From Pseudomonadota bacterium (lineage in GTDB: Bacteria > Pseudomonadota > Alphaproteobacteria > Rhizobiales > Methylopilaceae): a stretch of DNA of 64,000 nucleotides. The notes under the pieces were generated by a model. The model saw only the letters and a list, made by a program, of their open reading frames with translations, was not told where the DNA came from and did no database searches. Positions 47,164 through 56,594 of this stretch are shown piece by piece. The stretch's first letter is position 1. The number at the start of each line of letters is the position of its first letter. The position numbers and the translations under genes are program-made. The stretch lies in contig JAEWFF010000014.1 of NCBI GenBank assembly GCA_023388965.1, forward strand, positions 62,001 through 126,000, read 5' to 3'.

Positions 47164-48456
47164 ATGGCTGTTCTTCTCGATGCCGGCGCGCCCGATTTCG
47201 AGGCGCGCTTTTCCGCGCTTCTCGCCAATAAGAGGGAAGCGGCGGAAGACGTCGATGCGGCGGTGCGCGACATCATCGCCGAGGTCCGTGCGCGCGGCGA
47301 TGCAGCGCTGTGCGATTTCACCCGCAAATTCGACCGTTTCGACATCGCGCCGGGGAAGCTCCGCATTACGGCGGACGAACTGGATGCGGCCTGGAACGCC
47401 TGCGATGAGCAGACGCTCGAGGCGCTGACATTCGCGCGCGACCGCATTGAAGCGCATCACAAAAAGCAGAAGCCCAAAGACGACCGCTACACCGATGCGC
47501 TCGGCGTCGAACTCGGCCATCGCTGGACCGCGGTCGAGGCCGCAGGACTGTATGTACCCGGAGGCACGGCGGCCTATCCGTCGTCCGTTCTCATGAACGC
47601 GGTTCCGGCCAAGGTCGCGGGCGTCGAGCGCCTCGTCATGGTCGTACCGACACCCGACGGCAAGGTGAACGATCTCGTTCTTGCCGCAGCAAAGCTCGCG
47701 GGCGTCGATGAGGTCTACCGCGTCGGCGGCGCGCAGGCTGTCGCCGCGCTCGCCTATGGCACGGAAACGATCCGTCCGGTCGCCAAGATCGTCGGCCCCG
47801 GCAATGCCTATGTCGCCGCCGCCAAGCGCCGTGTGTTCGGTGCGGTCGGCATCGACATGATCGCCGGCCCGTCCGAGGTCGTCGTCGTCGCCGACGGCAA
47901 TGCCCGGCCGGACTGGCTGGCCGCCGATCTACTGGCGCAGGCCGAGCACGATACCGCCGCGCAATCGATCCTCATCACCGATTCGCCGGAGCTTGCGGCG
48001 AAGACCGAAGCCGAACTCACCGCGCAGCTTGCCGTTCTTCCGCGCAAGGCCATCGCGGAGGCGAGCTGGAAGGACCACGGCGCCATCATTCTTGTGAAGG
48101 ATATTGCCGCGTCCATACCGCTCGTCGATCGTCTTGCGCCCGAACATCTCGAATTCGAGACGGCGGATGCCGAGGAACTGGCGGGCAAGGTCCGGAATGC
48201 CGGTGCGATCTTCATCGGTGCTCACACGCCCGAAGCGGTCGGCGATTATGTTGGCGGGTCGAACCATGTCCTGCCGACGGCGCGCAGCGCGCGCTTTTCG
48301 TCGGGCCTCGGCGTGCTCGATTTCATGAAGCGCATCTCGATTCTCAAATGCTCGCCCAAGAGCCTGGAATCGGTCGGTCCTGCCGCCGTCCTTCTGGCCG
48401 AGGCCGAGGGGCTGCAGGCTCATGCGCGCTCGATCACCATCCGGCTCGGAGAATAA
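47164..48456 (+). CDS. hisD: histidinol dehydrogenase
   Basis: A 430-residue zinc enzyme that oxidises histidinol to histidine in two NAD-dependent steps. Diagnostic stretches are GLYVPGGTAAYPSSVLMNAV, KIVGPGNAYVAAAKRRVFG, DMIAGPSEVVVVAD and the metal and catalytic residues in LLAQAEHDTAAQS and RLAPEHLEF. It lies between DUF2948 and UPF0262 and overlaps the latter by one base (TAATG), apart from the other his genes. Confidence 0.96.
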   Translation: MAVLLDAGAPDFEARFSALLANKREAAEDVDAAVRDIIAEVRARGDAALCDFTRKFDRFDIAPGKLRITADELDAAWNACDEQTLEALTFARDRIEAHHKKQKPKDDRYTDALGVELGHRWTAVEAAGLYVPGGTAAYPSSVLMNAVPAKVAGVERLVMVVPTPDGKVNDLVLAAAKLAGVDEVYRVGGAQAVAALAYGTETIRPVAKIVGPGNAYVAAAKRRVFGAVGIDMIAGPSEVVVVADGNARPDWLAADLLAQAEHDTAAQSILITDSPELAAKTEAELTAQLAVLPRKAIAEASWKDHGAIILVKDIAASIPLVDRLAPEHLEFETADAEELAGKVRNAGAIFIGAHTPEAVGDYVGGSNHVLPTARSARFSSGLGVLDFMKRISILKCSPKSLESVGPAAVLLAEAEGLQAHARSITIRLGE

Positions 48457-48941
48457 TGGGCGAGGGCGGCGCCGATACCCGCAAGCTCGTCGCGATCAGC
48501 GTCGATGAGGCCTCGCTTGCGGGCGCTTCGCCGGAATCGGTCCACGAACGCGAAATCGCGATCTACGATCTTCTGGCCGACAATTCCTTCGCCATTCCAG
48601 GCGATTATGCCGGGCCGTACTGCCTGCGGCTCGGCCTTGCCCGCAACCGGCTGGCCTTCGAGGTCCAGAACGAGGGCGGCACGCCCCTGATCGCGCATCT
48701 GTTCGCCATGGGTCCGTTCCGCCCACTGGTTTCGGACTATCTGGCGGTCTGCGGGCGCCACCATGCCGCCATCCGCTCGGCCTCGCCGTCCCAGATCGAG
48801 GCCATTGATATGGGACGCCGGGGGATGCACAACGATGCGGCACGTCTCCTGATGGAGCGGCTGAACGGCAAGATCGAGGTTGATTTCGCCACGGCCCGCC
48901 GTCTCTTTACCCTGATCGTGGCGCTTCACTGGGACCGCTAG
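48456..48941 (+). CDS. UPF0262 family protein
   Basis: A 161-residue protein matching UPF0262, a family almost confined to Alphaproteobacteria: VHEREIAIYDLLADNSFAIP, GPYCLRLGLARNRLAFEV, GPFRPLVSDYLAVCGRHHAA, IDMGRRGMHNDAARLLMERL. Function unknown. It is coupled to hisD. In many relatives a protein tyrosine phosphatase gene comes between it and infA; here the 59-base gap leads directly to infA. Confidence 0.9.
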   Translation: MGEGGADTRKLVAISVDEASLAGASPESVHEREIAIYDLLADNSFAIPGDYAGPYCLRLGLARNRLAFEVQNEGGTPLIAHLFAMGPFRPLVSDYLAVCGRHHAAIRSASPSQIEAIDMGRRGMHNDAARLLMERLNGKIEVDFATARRLFTLIVALHWDR

Positions 48942-49000
48942 GCGTTGTTAAAGACGCCATATTTGGCTAGGTTCCGCGCCTTCACAAACCGCGAGTGTCA

Positions 49001-49219
49001 ATGTCCAAGGAAGAACTGCTCGAATTTCCGGGCACCGTCACCGAACTCCTGCCGAACGCGATGTTCCGCGTGAAGCTGGAGAACGACCACGAGATCGTCG
49101 CCCACACGGCCGGCCGCATGCGCAAGAACCGCATCCGCGTGCTTGCGGGCGACAAGGTGCTCGTGGAAATGACCCCCTACGACCTCACCAAGGGTCGCAT
49201 CACCTACCGCTTCAAATAA
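49001..49219 (+). CDS. infA: translation initiation factor IF-1
   Basis: A 72-residue S1/OB-fold protein that occupies the ribosomal A site during initiation. The sequence MSKEELLEFPGTVTELLPNA, EIVAHTAGRMRKNRIRVLAG and DLTKGRITYRFK matches IF-1 end to end. ATG 49001 is used rather than the ATG two codons upstream. Confidence 0.97.
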   Translation: MSKEELLEFPGTVTELLPNAMFRVKLENDHEIVAHTAGRMRKNRIRVLAGDKVLVEMTPYDLTKGRITYRFK

Positions 49220-49262
49220 GAATTCGCGCCGGCTTTCCGGCGGAAGGCGCAGCGCCCGCGAC

Positions 49263-49895
49263 ATGACCGACCGTCCCAAGCTCGTTCTGGCCTCTGCCTC
49301 GCCGCGCCGTCTGGCCCTTCTTGAGCAGGTCGGCCTGCGGCCCGAAGCGCTCTTGCCCGCAAGCATCGACGAGGAGCCGCGCCGTTTCGAGCGTCCGCGC
49401 GCGCTTGCCGAGCGGCTGGCCGCCGAAAAGGCCAATGCCGCGCGCCAGATCGGCGTGGCCGACGAAGCCCTCAAGGATGCCTTCTATCTTGCCGCCGATA
49501 CGGTGGTTGCCGTCGGCCGCCGCATCCTGCCCAAGCCGGGCACGATCGAGGAGGCGTCCGAATGCCTCGAACTGCTGTCCGGCCGCGCGCACCGCGTCTA
49601 CACCGCCGTCAGCATCATCACGCCCAAGGGCAAGCAGCGCATCCGCGTGGTCGAGACGCGCGTGCGCTTCAAGCATCTGTCGCGCCCGGAACTTGATTCC
49701 TATCTCGCCTCGCATGAATGGCGCGGCAAGGCCGGCGGCTATGCGATTCAGGGAATCGCGGGCGCGTTCGTCGTGCGAATCGTCGGTTCCTATTCGGCGG
49801 TGGTCGGCCTGCCGCTCTATGAAACGATCTCGCTCCTCTCCGGCGAGGGCGTGCCGGTGCATCTCGGCTGGCTCAACCCGCTCGACGGCATCTGA
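49263..49895 (+). CDS. maf: Maf-like nucleoside triphosphate pyrophosphatase
   Basis: A 210-residue Maf/HAM1-fold protein that hydrolyses non-canonical or dTTP/UTP-type nucleotides and may affect septation. Diagnostic residues are KLVLASASPRRLALLEQVGL at the start, AADTVVAVGRRILPKP, SGRAHRVYTAVSII, EWRGKAGGYAIQGIAG and VVGLPLYET. It follows infA with a 43-base gap and precedes yacG by 3 bases. Confidence 0.93.
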   Translation: MTDRPKLVLASASPRRLALLEQVGLRPEALLPASIDEEPRRFERPRALAERLAAEKANAARQIGVADEALKDAFYLAADTVVAVGRRILPKPGTIEEASECLELLSGRAHRVYTAVSIITPKGKQRIRVVETRVRFKHLSRPELDSYLASHEWRGKAGGYAIQGIAGAFVVRIVGSYSAVVGLPLYETISLLSGEGVPVHLGWLNPLDGI

Positions 49896-49898
49896 GTC

Positions 49899-50087
49899 AT
49901 GACGCCGCGGGCCGAGAAGGCGCGCCGCTGCCCCGTCTGCGGCAAGCCGCCGGACGAGGCCCACGCTCCGTTCTGCTCGCGCCGCTGCGCCGATATCGAC
50001 CTCCATCGCTGGCTTGCGGGCGGCTATCGCATCGAGACCGATGAAAAGCCGGACGAATCCACGCCTTCGCAGGACAATGAAGAATAA
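49899..50087 (+). CDS. yacG: DNA gyrase inhibitor YacG, zinc-binding
   Basis: A 62-residue protein with the YacG zinc site CPVCGKPP ... FCSRRCADIDLHRWLAGGYR. YacG binds GyrB and blocks DNA binding by gyrase. The acidic, glycine-poor tail (ETDEKPDESTPSQDNEE) is typical. It lies 3 bases after maf, as in other Rhizobiales. Confidence 0.92.
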   Translation: MTPRAEKARRCPVCGKPPDEAHAPFCSRRCADIDLHRWLAGGYRIETDEKPDESTPSQDNEE

Positions 50088-50159
50088 GGCGGCTGGACAG
50101 GCCGTGTGCCGGTTTCTATAACCCCCCGGCTTGGCGGCTGTTCTGCCGCCCGACGCAAT

Positions 50160-50235
50160 GCCCAGGTAGCTCAGTTGGTAGAGCAGCGGATTGAAAATCC
50201 GCGTGTCGCTGGTTCGATTCCGGCCCTGGGCACCA
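50160..50235 (+). tRNA. tRNA-Phe (anticodon GAA)
   Basis: The cloverleaf is complete: acceptor GCCCAGG with CCTGGGC, D-arm GCTC/GAGC, anticodon stem GCGGA/TCCGC around TTGAAAA, T-arm TCGCTGG TTCGATT CCGGC, and encoded CCA. The 72 bases between yacG and this gene are otherwise empty. Confidence 0.96.
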
Positions 50236-50343
50236 TTGCCCTATCCCCCTCATAAATCTCGCCTATCGCCGGATAGTTCTGTCCGGTTGCGTCCGCTGTC
50301 TCCAGCGGGCATGGTCCCGCCGCTTTTTCCCCTGGAGCGCTTT

Positions 50344-51519
50344 ATGGCTGACCTCGCGGCCTTCATCCGAAGGATCGTTCCGAATTTGCCGCCTGTCGGC
50401 TATGGCGAGCGCCTGCGCGCTTCCATCGGAGCGATCATCGGCATCGCGCTGACGGGGTTCATCACCCAGCTTGCGCTCGGCTCGTCGGTCGCCGTGCCGC
50501 TTCTGATCGCGCCCATGGGCGCGACCTCGGTGCTCCTGTTCGCGGTGCCGGCAAGCCCGCTCGCCCAGCCCTGGTCGGTCATCGGCGGCAATCTGATTTC
50601 GGCCGCCGTCGGCGTGACGGCGGCGATGTTCATTACGGATCTGACCCTCGCCGCGGCGGTCGCGGGCGGCGGCGCGATCCTTCTGATGCTGACCTGCCGC
50701 TGCGTGCATCCGCCGAGCGGCGCCGTGGCGCTGACCGCCGTGCTCGGCGGTGCGGCCGTTCACGAGGCAGGGTTCAGCTTTGTCCTGTGGCCGGTCGGCG
50801 TCAATACGATCCTGATCGTTCTCGCCGCCTTCGCCTACAACAACCTCACCGGCCGTTCCTATCCGCATCGCGTGGAAGCTCCCGCCACCCCGCCGGCGCG
50901 GCCCGCGACCGCGGACCGGCCGCCGAGCCTGCGGGTCGGTTTCAGCAAGGCCGATGTCGAAACTGCGCTCGACGAATACAGGGATTTCCTGCCGGTCGAT
51001 CCGGGCGATGTCGCCGCCGTTCTCTATGATGCCGAGTTCCGGGCCCTGCGCCGGCGTATGGGCAATCTGAGATGTGAAGACATCATGTCGCGCGATGTGC
51101 GTTCCGTCGCGCCCGATGACAGCGCCGAACGCGCGATCGCCGTGATGCGCGATACAAGGATCACCGCGCTGCCGGTCGCAGATAAAAGCGGGCGCGTCGT
51201 CGGAATCCTTACCCAGACCGATCTCGTGCGCAAAGGCCTCTCCAATGGCGGAATCCTCAAGCGCTCGGCCCGGCTGAAGCCCGCTGTGCGGGTCGAACAT
51301 CTGATGAGCGTTCCGGTGCGCTCCGCGCGGCCCGATATGGCGGTCGTGGACCTTCTGCCGCTCATGGCTGATGGCGGCCTGCATCATCTGCCGGTGGTCG
51401 ATGACGATGAGCGGCTTCTTGGCGTGATTACGCAGTCCGATGTCATCGGCGCGCTTATGCGCGAGCGGATGTCGGGAGAGCGCGTGCGCGCCGGCGAGCC
51501 GGTGGCAGATAGCGGCTGA
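50344..51519 (+). CDS. HPP family membrane protein with tandem CBS domains
   Basis: A 391-residue fusion. Residues 15-180 form the HPP domain with four to five membrane helices and the name-giving CRCVHPPSGAVAL; related HPP proteins have been linked to nitrite transport in plastids. A linker of about 60 residues leads to two CBS domains (CEDIMSRDVRSVAPDDSAER, VEHLMSVPVRSARPDMAVVD), which normally bind adenosine nucleotides. A regulated inner-membrane transporter is the likely role. CTGGAG before ATG 50344 supports the start. Confidence 0.88.
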   Translation: MADLAAFIRRIVPNLPPVGYGERLRASIGAIIGIALTGFITQLALGSSVAVPLLIAPMGATSVLLFAVPASPLAQPWSVIGGNLISAAVGVTAAMFITDLTLAAAVAGGGAILLMLTCRCVHPPSGAVALTAVLGGAAVHEAGFSFVLWPVGVNTILIVLAAFAYNNLTGRSYPHRVEAPATPPARPATADRPPSLRVGFSKADVETALDEYRDFLPVDPGDVAAVLYDAEFRALRRRMGNLRCEDIMSRDVRSVAPDDSAERAIAVMRDTRITALPVADKSGRVVGILTQTDLVRKGLSNGGILKRSARLKPAVRVEHLMSVPVRSARPDMAVVDLLPLMADGGLHHLPVVDDDERLLGVITQSDVIGALMRERMSGERVRAGEPVADSG

Positions 51520-51631
51520 GGGGCCGCCGGAAGGCAAAAGGGCGCGTCCTTCTCCCTGTGGGGGACATGGTGTAGAAACGCCGCCGAACTCAGGCGGGGC
51601 GGATTCTCCGCTTCGCCAAGACGTGGTGGAC

Positions 51632-53467
51632 ATGGCCAATATCGCCGACCTCGAAAACGAGGATAAACCTCTCAGCCGCTCCGACGGTCTTGCGCTGCTT
51701 GTGCGCGTGTTCAAGGAAAACGCGCCGCGCTATTGGCCGCGCTATGCGGCCGCGCTGGTCCTGATGGGGCTTGTTGCCGCCGCCACCGGCGCCAGCGCCT
51801 GGATCATGAAGAGCGTCATCAACGACGTGTTCATCGCGCGCGATCAGGCGATGATCCAGATGGTGGCGCTCGGCGTCTTCGTCATCTTCTTCGTGCGCGG
51901 CTTCGCCGATTACGGCCAGGTCGTGATCATGAATTCGATCGGCCGCCGCATCATCGGCGATCATCAGAAGCGCCTTTACATCCATCTTCTCGATCAGGGC
52001 ATGGAGTTCTTCAATTCCGCCTCGCTCGGTCAGGTCGTCGCACGCGTGACGCACAGCGCCGCCGGAATCCGCCAGGTTCTGGATCTCGTCATCCGCAGTC
52101 TTGGCAAAGACGCCCTCTCGCTTATTGCGCTGGGAACCGTGATGGTGATGCAGGACCCGATCCTGTCACTGTTCGCACTTGTCGTTGCGCCTATCGTCAT
52201 CATCAGCCTGCGCGTTCTCGCGCGCCGTATCCGCAGCATCGGCCAGGCCGAATTCAGCGGCATGGCGCTCATCATTTCCGGCCTCAAGGATTCGGTCCTG
52301 GGGATTCGCGTCGTAAAGGCATTCGGGCTCGAGGAACGCCTTATCCGCGATATGGGCGTGGCCATCGACAATACGGCGCGGCGCAGCATGAAGATTTCCA
52401 ATCTCGCCGCCCGGTCCAGCCCGCTCATGGAAACCATTGTCGGCATCGTGCTGGCAGGCGTCATTTTCTATGCGGGCTCCGGCGTCGCCAATTCGGAGCG
52501 CGATGCGGGTTCGCTGTTTGCCTTCCTGATGGCGCTTCTGCTGGCTTATGAGCCGGCAAAAAGGCTGGCGCGTCTGCATCTGTCGCTGGAGACCGCGCTG
52601 ATCGGCGTGCGCATTCTGTATGCGTTTATCGATCGCCCGATCAAACTGCTCGACAAGCCCGACGCGTCGCCGCTTGTCATTACACGTGGCGAGGTCGAAC
52701 TGCGCAATGTCACGTTCAGCTACGGTAAGGGCGCTGCCCTTACGGATATGTCCGTCACGTTCCCCGCGGGCAGATTGTCGGCTCTGGTCGGCGGGTCCGG
52801 TGCCGGCAAATCGACCATCTTCTCCCTGATCGAGCGTTTCTACGATCCGCAGAAGGGCGCGGTTCTGATCGACGGGCAGGATCTGCGCGACGTGACGTCC
52901 GCCTCGCTGCGTGCGCACATCGCCTATGTCACGCAGGAAGCCTTTCTCTTCGAGGGCACGATCGGCGAGAACATTCTCGCCGGCCGTCCGGATGCGGAGC
53001 CGGACGATGTGATTGCTGCCGCAAAAGCCGCGAACGCGCATGATTTCATCATGGAATTTCCGGACGGCTATGACCGCGTGGTCGGCGAGGGCGGGGCCAA
53101 TCTGTCGGGCGGCCAGCGTCAGCGCATAGCGATTGCCCGCGCCATGCTGCGCGATGCGCCGATCCTTCTTCTGGACGAGGCCACCTCCGCGCTCGATGCC
53201 CAGTCGGAAGCCACCGTGAAGGAAGCGCTCGACGCGCTGATGAAGGACCGCACCACCATCGTCATCGCCCATCGCCTGTCGACCGTGCGCAACGCCGACA
53301 TCATCCATGTGATCGAGGAGGGGCGTCTGGTCGAAAGCGGTACGCACGACGAACTCGTCACCGCCGGCGGAGTTTACGCCAATCTGAGCGCGCTTCAGCT
53401 TGCCGGGGATTTTCCGTCGTCATCCGCTTTGCGCGCGGGCGAGCATTTTCCACCGGCGGCCGAATGA
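51632..53467 (+). CDS. ABC transporter with fused membrane and ATPase domains (MsbA-like)
   Basis: A 611-residue half-transporter. Six membrane helices lie in residues 20-320 and the ATPase in 365-595 with Walker A GGSGAGKST, Q-loop in YVTQEAF, signature LSGGQRQRIAIARA, Walker B ILLLDEATSALD and H-loop IVIAHRLS. This layout is that of lipid A or drug exporters of the MsbA type, working as homodimers. No outer-membrane or LPS gene is adjacent. The first 20 residues and the 20-residue C-terminal tail are not conserved. A 112-base gap separates it from the HPP gene. Confidence 0.9.
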   Translation: MANIADLENEDKPLSRSDGLALLVRVFKENAPRYWPRYAAALVLMGLVAAATGASAWIMKSVINDVFIARDQAMIQMVALGVFVIFFVRGFADYGQVVIMNSIGRRIIGDHQKRLYIHLLDQGMEFFNSASLGQVVARVTHSAAGIRQVLDLVIRSLGKDALSLIALGTVMVMQDPILSLFALVVAPIVIISLRVLARRIRSIGQAEFSGMALIISGLKDSVLGIRVVKAFGLEERLIRDMGVAIDNTARRSMKISNLAARSSPLMETIVGIVLAGVIFYAGSGVANSERDAGSLFAFLMALLLAYEPAKRLARLHLSLETALIGVRILYAFIDRPIKLLDKPDASPLVITRGEVELRNVTFSYGKGAALTDMSVTFPAGRLSALVGGSGAGKSTIFSLIERFYDPQKGAVLIDGQDLRDVTSASLRAHIAYVTQEAFLFEGTIGENILAGRPDAEPDDVIAAAKAANAHDFIMEFPDGYDRVVGEGGANLSGGQRQRIAIARAMLRDAPILLLDEATSALDAQSEATVKEALDALMKDRTTIVIAHRLSTVRNADIIHVIEEGRLVESGTHDELVTAGGVYANLSALQLAGDFPSSSALRAGEHFPPAAE

Positions 53468-53511
53468 TTCCGCGCTGTCCCATCCTTCCAGACGCTCTTT
53501 AGATTTCGCTC

Positions 53512-54348
53512 ATGTCCCAGGACGATTCCTCCGACAATTCCGCGCAGAAGGCGTCTCTGTCCTACCGGCTGCCGGCGCTTGATCCCGATTTCCTGCTCGG
53601 CGATTCCATGCGCGGCACGCGCTTCATGCTCGAATATGCCAAGGCGGAAGAATTGCTCCGCGCATGGGGCATCCGCTCGACCATCGTCGTGTTCGGCTCC
53701 GCGCGCATTCTGCCGGGCGGCTCGGACGATCCGCAGGCGGCTACTGCGCCGCTGATGCCGGGTCAGAAGCCGCGCTCCGGCGCGACGTCCGCACACTGGT
53801 ATGACGAGGCGCGCCGCTTCGCGCGCATCGCGTCGGAGAACGGCGGCGCGCTGCATCCAGTGGATGGCGTGCTCGACAATGTCATCGCGACCGGCGGCGG
53901 GCCGGGCATCATGGAAGCGGCCAATCTCGGCGCATCCGAGGTCGGCGCCCCGTCCATCGGCTTCAACATCCGCCTGCCGTTCGAGCAGGAGCCGAACGCC
54001 TATTCCACGCCGGACCTGACCTTCCAGTTCCACTATTTCGCGATGCGCAAAATGCATCTGGCCATGCGCGCCGCGGCTCTGGTGGTCTTCCCCGGCGGGT
54101 TCGGCACGATGGACGAATTGTTCGAGATCCTGACCCTGCGCCAGACCGGCAAGATGCCCGATATTCCGATCGTCCTGTTCGGGCGCACCTTCTGGACCCG
54201 CATAGTCAATTTCGAGGCTTTCGCGGAAGAGGGCGTGATCTCGCCGGAGGATCTCGATTTGTTTGCCTTTGCGGAGACGGCGGAAGAGGCGTGGGAATGC
54301 CTTGTGGACCGGGGCCTGCGGCGCAGGAGCGGCCCGCGGGATATTTAA
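53512..54348 (+). CDS. LOG family protein (TIGR00730-type Rossmann fold)
   Basis: A 278-residue protein with the LOG/YgdH signature: ATGGGPGIMEAANLGA near residue 125 and PGGFGTMDELFEILTLRQTG near 190. LOG proteins release free bases from nucleoside monophosphates, for example cytokinin phosphoribohydrolases, but bacterial members are often of unknown substrate. The N-terminal 75 residues are specific to the long Rhizobiales type. It is coded between the exporter and the sulfur genes. Confidence 0.85.
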   Translation: MSQDDSSDNSAQKASLSYRLPALDPDFLLGDSMRGTRFMLEYAKAEELLRAWGIRSTIVVFGSARILPGGSDDPQAATAPLMPGQKPRSGATSAHWYDEARRFARIASENGGALHPVDGVLDNVIATGGGPGIMEAANLGASEVGAPSIGFNIRLPFEQEPNAYSTPDLTFQFHYFAMRKMHLAMRAAALVVFPGGFGTMDELFEILTLRQTGKMPDIPIVLFGRTFWTRIVNFEAFAEEGVISPEDLDLFAFAETAEEAWECLVDRGLRRRSGPRDI

Positions 54349-54447
54349 TACGCATAAAAAATGTATATCATAGGCTTTAACATAATAAAAAGTGGTGTTA
54401 TGTAGTGTGCCGAACCGGCCCTGTTATACGGGCCGCCCGGGACATTC
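54349..54447 (+). promoter_or_regulatory. AT-rich promoter region of the cysG operon
   Basis: A sharp drop in GC follows the LOG stop: TACGCATAAAAAATGTATATC, then TTTAACATAATAAAAAG. The AAAAAATGT stretch recurs in the region before sbp. A short GC-rich stem (CGGCCC / GGGCCG) near 54415-54437 precedes the cysG start. Confidence 0.5.
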
Positions 54448-55875
54448 ATGCGATATTTTCCGATCTTCATCGACCTGAAGGGGCGCGACGTCCTCGTTTT
54501 CGGCGGGGGAGAGCCGGCGCTTAACAAGGTGCGGCTTCTTCTGAAGGCCGGCGCGCGGGTCCGCGTTCATGCCGATTCTCCGGCGGAGCCCATCGCAGCT
54601 CGCGCGCGCGCGGGTGAGATCGCGCTGCTGCCGGCGGTCGATCCGCACACCGTCAACCTTGCCGGCGCCGCGCTGGTCGTCTCGTCGGCGGGCGATCCGG
54701 TGGATGGTGTTGTCTCCGCCCGCGCGCAAGCGCTCGGCATTCCGGTCAATGTCGTCGACCGCACGGAGCTCTGCAGCTTCATCACGCCCGCCATCGTCGA
54801 TCGCGGCACGGTGCTTGCCGCCATCGGCACCGAGGGCGCCGCCCCGGTTCTGGCGCGCCGTCTGCGGGCAAAGCTCGAAGCGCTGCTGCCGGCGCGGCTC
54901 GGCGATCTTGCCGATCTCATCGGCGCGCGCCGCGAACGCCTTGCGGCAAAGGCGCCGGACATCGCCGCTCGCCGCGCGTTCTGGGAACAGGTCGTGGATG
55001 GGCCCATCGGCTCCGCCGCGCTCGATGGCCGTATGGACGATGCCCGCGCCGCGCTCGATGCTCTGATCGACGGGCGGCCGCAGGACGAATTGCGTCAGGG
55101 CGTCGTCTATCTCGTCGGCGCGGGGCCGGGCGATCCGGAACTTCTGACGCTGAAGGCGCTGCGTGTGCTGCAGGATGCCGACATCATCTTCCACGACGAT
55201 CTCGTCACGCTGGAAATTCTCGATCTCGCGCGGCGCGATGCCGAACTCGTTTTTGTCGGCAAGCGCGCCGGCACGAAATGCATCGCCCAGCGCGAGATCA
55301 ACGAGGAACTCGTTCTCGCCGCGCGTCGGGGCCTGCGCGTCGTGCGCCTCAAGGGCGGCGATCCGTTCGTCTTCGGGCGGGGCGGGGAAGAGCTCGAATA
55401 TCTGAACGATGAGGGCGTGGATGTCGTCGTCGTGCCGGGGATTACGGCGGCTTTGGGCTGCGCGGCGGAAGCGGAACTTCCGCTGACGCACCGCGAGGAA
55501 TCCGCCCGCCTGATCCTGATGACGGCGCACCGCGCCGCCGATGCGGAGGCCATCGACTGGTCGGGCCTGACGCGCGATGATGCAACGCTCGCCATCTATA
55601 TGGGCCGTGCCACCGCGCCCATCGTCTCCGAAGGCCTCATCGCTGCTGGGCGCGATCCGCGGACACCGGCGGCTGTGCTCGCGCGCGGCACGCGGCGCGA
55701 TTCCCGCTCGGTCGCCGGAACGCTCGATGAACTGCCGGATCTCGTCGCGCGCACCGGCGACGGGCCGGCGCTTCTCGTTCTCGGTCAGGTCGTCACGCGC
55801 TCACGCCCCTGGCGTGAACGTCTCGGCGCCGCGATCTCGAAACTGTCCGCCCGCCCGGCGGAACAGGTGTCGTGA
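54448..55875 (+). CDS. cysG: siroheme synthase CysG (dehydrogenase-ferrochelatase and uroporphyrinogen methyltransferase)
   Basis: A 475-residue trifunctional enzyme making siroheme for sulfite reductase. Residues 1-200 are the precorrin-2 dehydrogenase/ferrochelatase (FPIFIDLKGRDVLVFGGGEP); residues 215-460 are the SUMT methyltransferase (VYLVGAGPGDPELLTLKALR, RLKGGDPFVFGRGGEEL, VPGITAALGCAAEAELPLTH). The start codon follows the AT-rich promoter. The stop overlaps the cysH start region. Confidence 0.93.
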   Translation: MRYFPIFIDLKGRDVLVFGGGEPALNKVRLLLKAGARVRVHADSPAEPIAARARAGEIALLPAVDPHTVNLAGAALVVSSAGDPVDGVVSARAQALGIPVNVVDRTELCSFITPAIVDRGTVLAAIGTEGAAPVLARRLRAKLEALLPARLGDLADLIGARRERLAAKAPDIAARRAFWEQVVDGPIGSAALDGRMDDARAALDALIDGRPQDELRQGVVYLVGAGPGDPELLTLKALRVLQDADIIFHDDLVTLEILDLARRDAELVFVGKRAGTKCIAQREINEELVLAARRGLRVVRLKGGDPFVFGRGGEELEYLNDEGVDVVVVPGITAALGCAAEAELPLTHREESARLILMTAHRAADAEAIDWSGLTRDDATLAIYMGRATAPIVSEGLIAAGRDPRTPAAVLARGTRRDSRSVAGTLDELPDLVARTGDGPALLVLGQVVTRSRPWRERLGAAISKLSARPAEQVS

Positions 55876-56594
55876 TGTTCGATCTTGCAACCGCTGCCGA
55901 CGGCGTATTGACGGAGCGGGCGCGCGAGCTCGACGCCCACCTGACCGACAAGGCGCCGATGGATGTGCTTCACGCCATCTTCGCGCAGGATTTCGTGCCG
56001 CGCATGGCGGCGGTGTCCTCGTTCGGAACCGAATCCGCAGTGCTGCTGCACATGATCGCGGAATTCGACCGGGCTCTGCCCATCCTGTTTCTCGATACGG
56101 GATTGCTCTTTCCCGAGACGCTCGCTTATCGCGATCAGCTTCAGGAGCATCTGGGCCTGACCGATATCCGCGTCTTCACGCCCGATCCGGCCGACCATGC
56201 CCGGCTCGATCCGGACGACATGCTGTGGTCGCAGAATTCCGATGCCTGCTGCGGCTATCGCAAGGTCGCGCCATTACAGGAATCGCTGGCGGGTTTCGAA
56301 GCCTGGCTCAACGGCCGCAAGCGCTATCACGGCGAAAGCCGCAGCGAGCTTCCAGTGGTCGAGGCCGACGGGCCACGCATCAAGATCAACCCGCTGGCAA
56401 ACTTCAACGCGCAGGACATCCAGTCCTATTTCGTGCGCCACCATCTGCCGCTTCATCCGCTGCAGAAACACGGCTTCTCCTCGATCGGTTGCATGCCCTG
56501 CACGACGCGCACCAAGCCCGGCGAGAATGTACGTGCAGGCCGCTGGCGCGATTCCGGCAAGACCGAGTGCGGCATTCACATTTCGCAGTTCTGA
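55875..56594 (+). CDS. cysH: adenylyl-sulfate (APS) reductase, CysH family
   Basis: A 239-residue reductase that turns adenylyl sulfate into sulfite with thioredoxin. Cys125-Cys126 in DACCGYRK and Cys206/Cys209 in IGCMPCTTR form the [4Fe-4S] ligand set of the APS type, which enzymes specific for PAPS lack; Cys232 in the ECGIH tail is the catalytic thiol. SSFGTESAVLLHMI is the PAPS-reductase fold loop. ATG 55875 is used; GTG 55872 is possible. It overlaps cysG by one base. Confidence 0.93.
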   Translation: MFDLATAADGVLTERARELDAHLTDKAPMDVLHAIFAQDFVPRMAAVSSFGTESAVLLHMIAEFDRALPILFLDTGLLFPETLAYRDQLQEHLGLTDIRVFTPDPADHARLDPDDMLWSQNSDACCGYRKVAPLQESLAGFEAWLNGRKRYHGESRSELPVVEADGPRIKINPLANFNAQDIQSYFVRHHLPLHPLQKHGFSSIGCMPCTTRTKPGENVRAGRWRDSGKTECGIHISQF

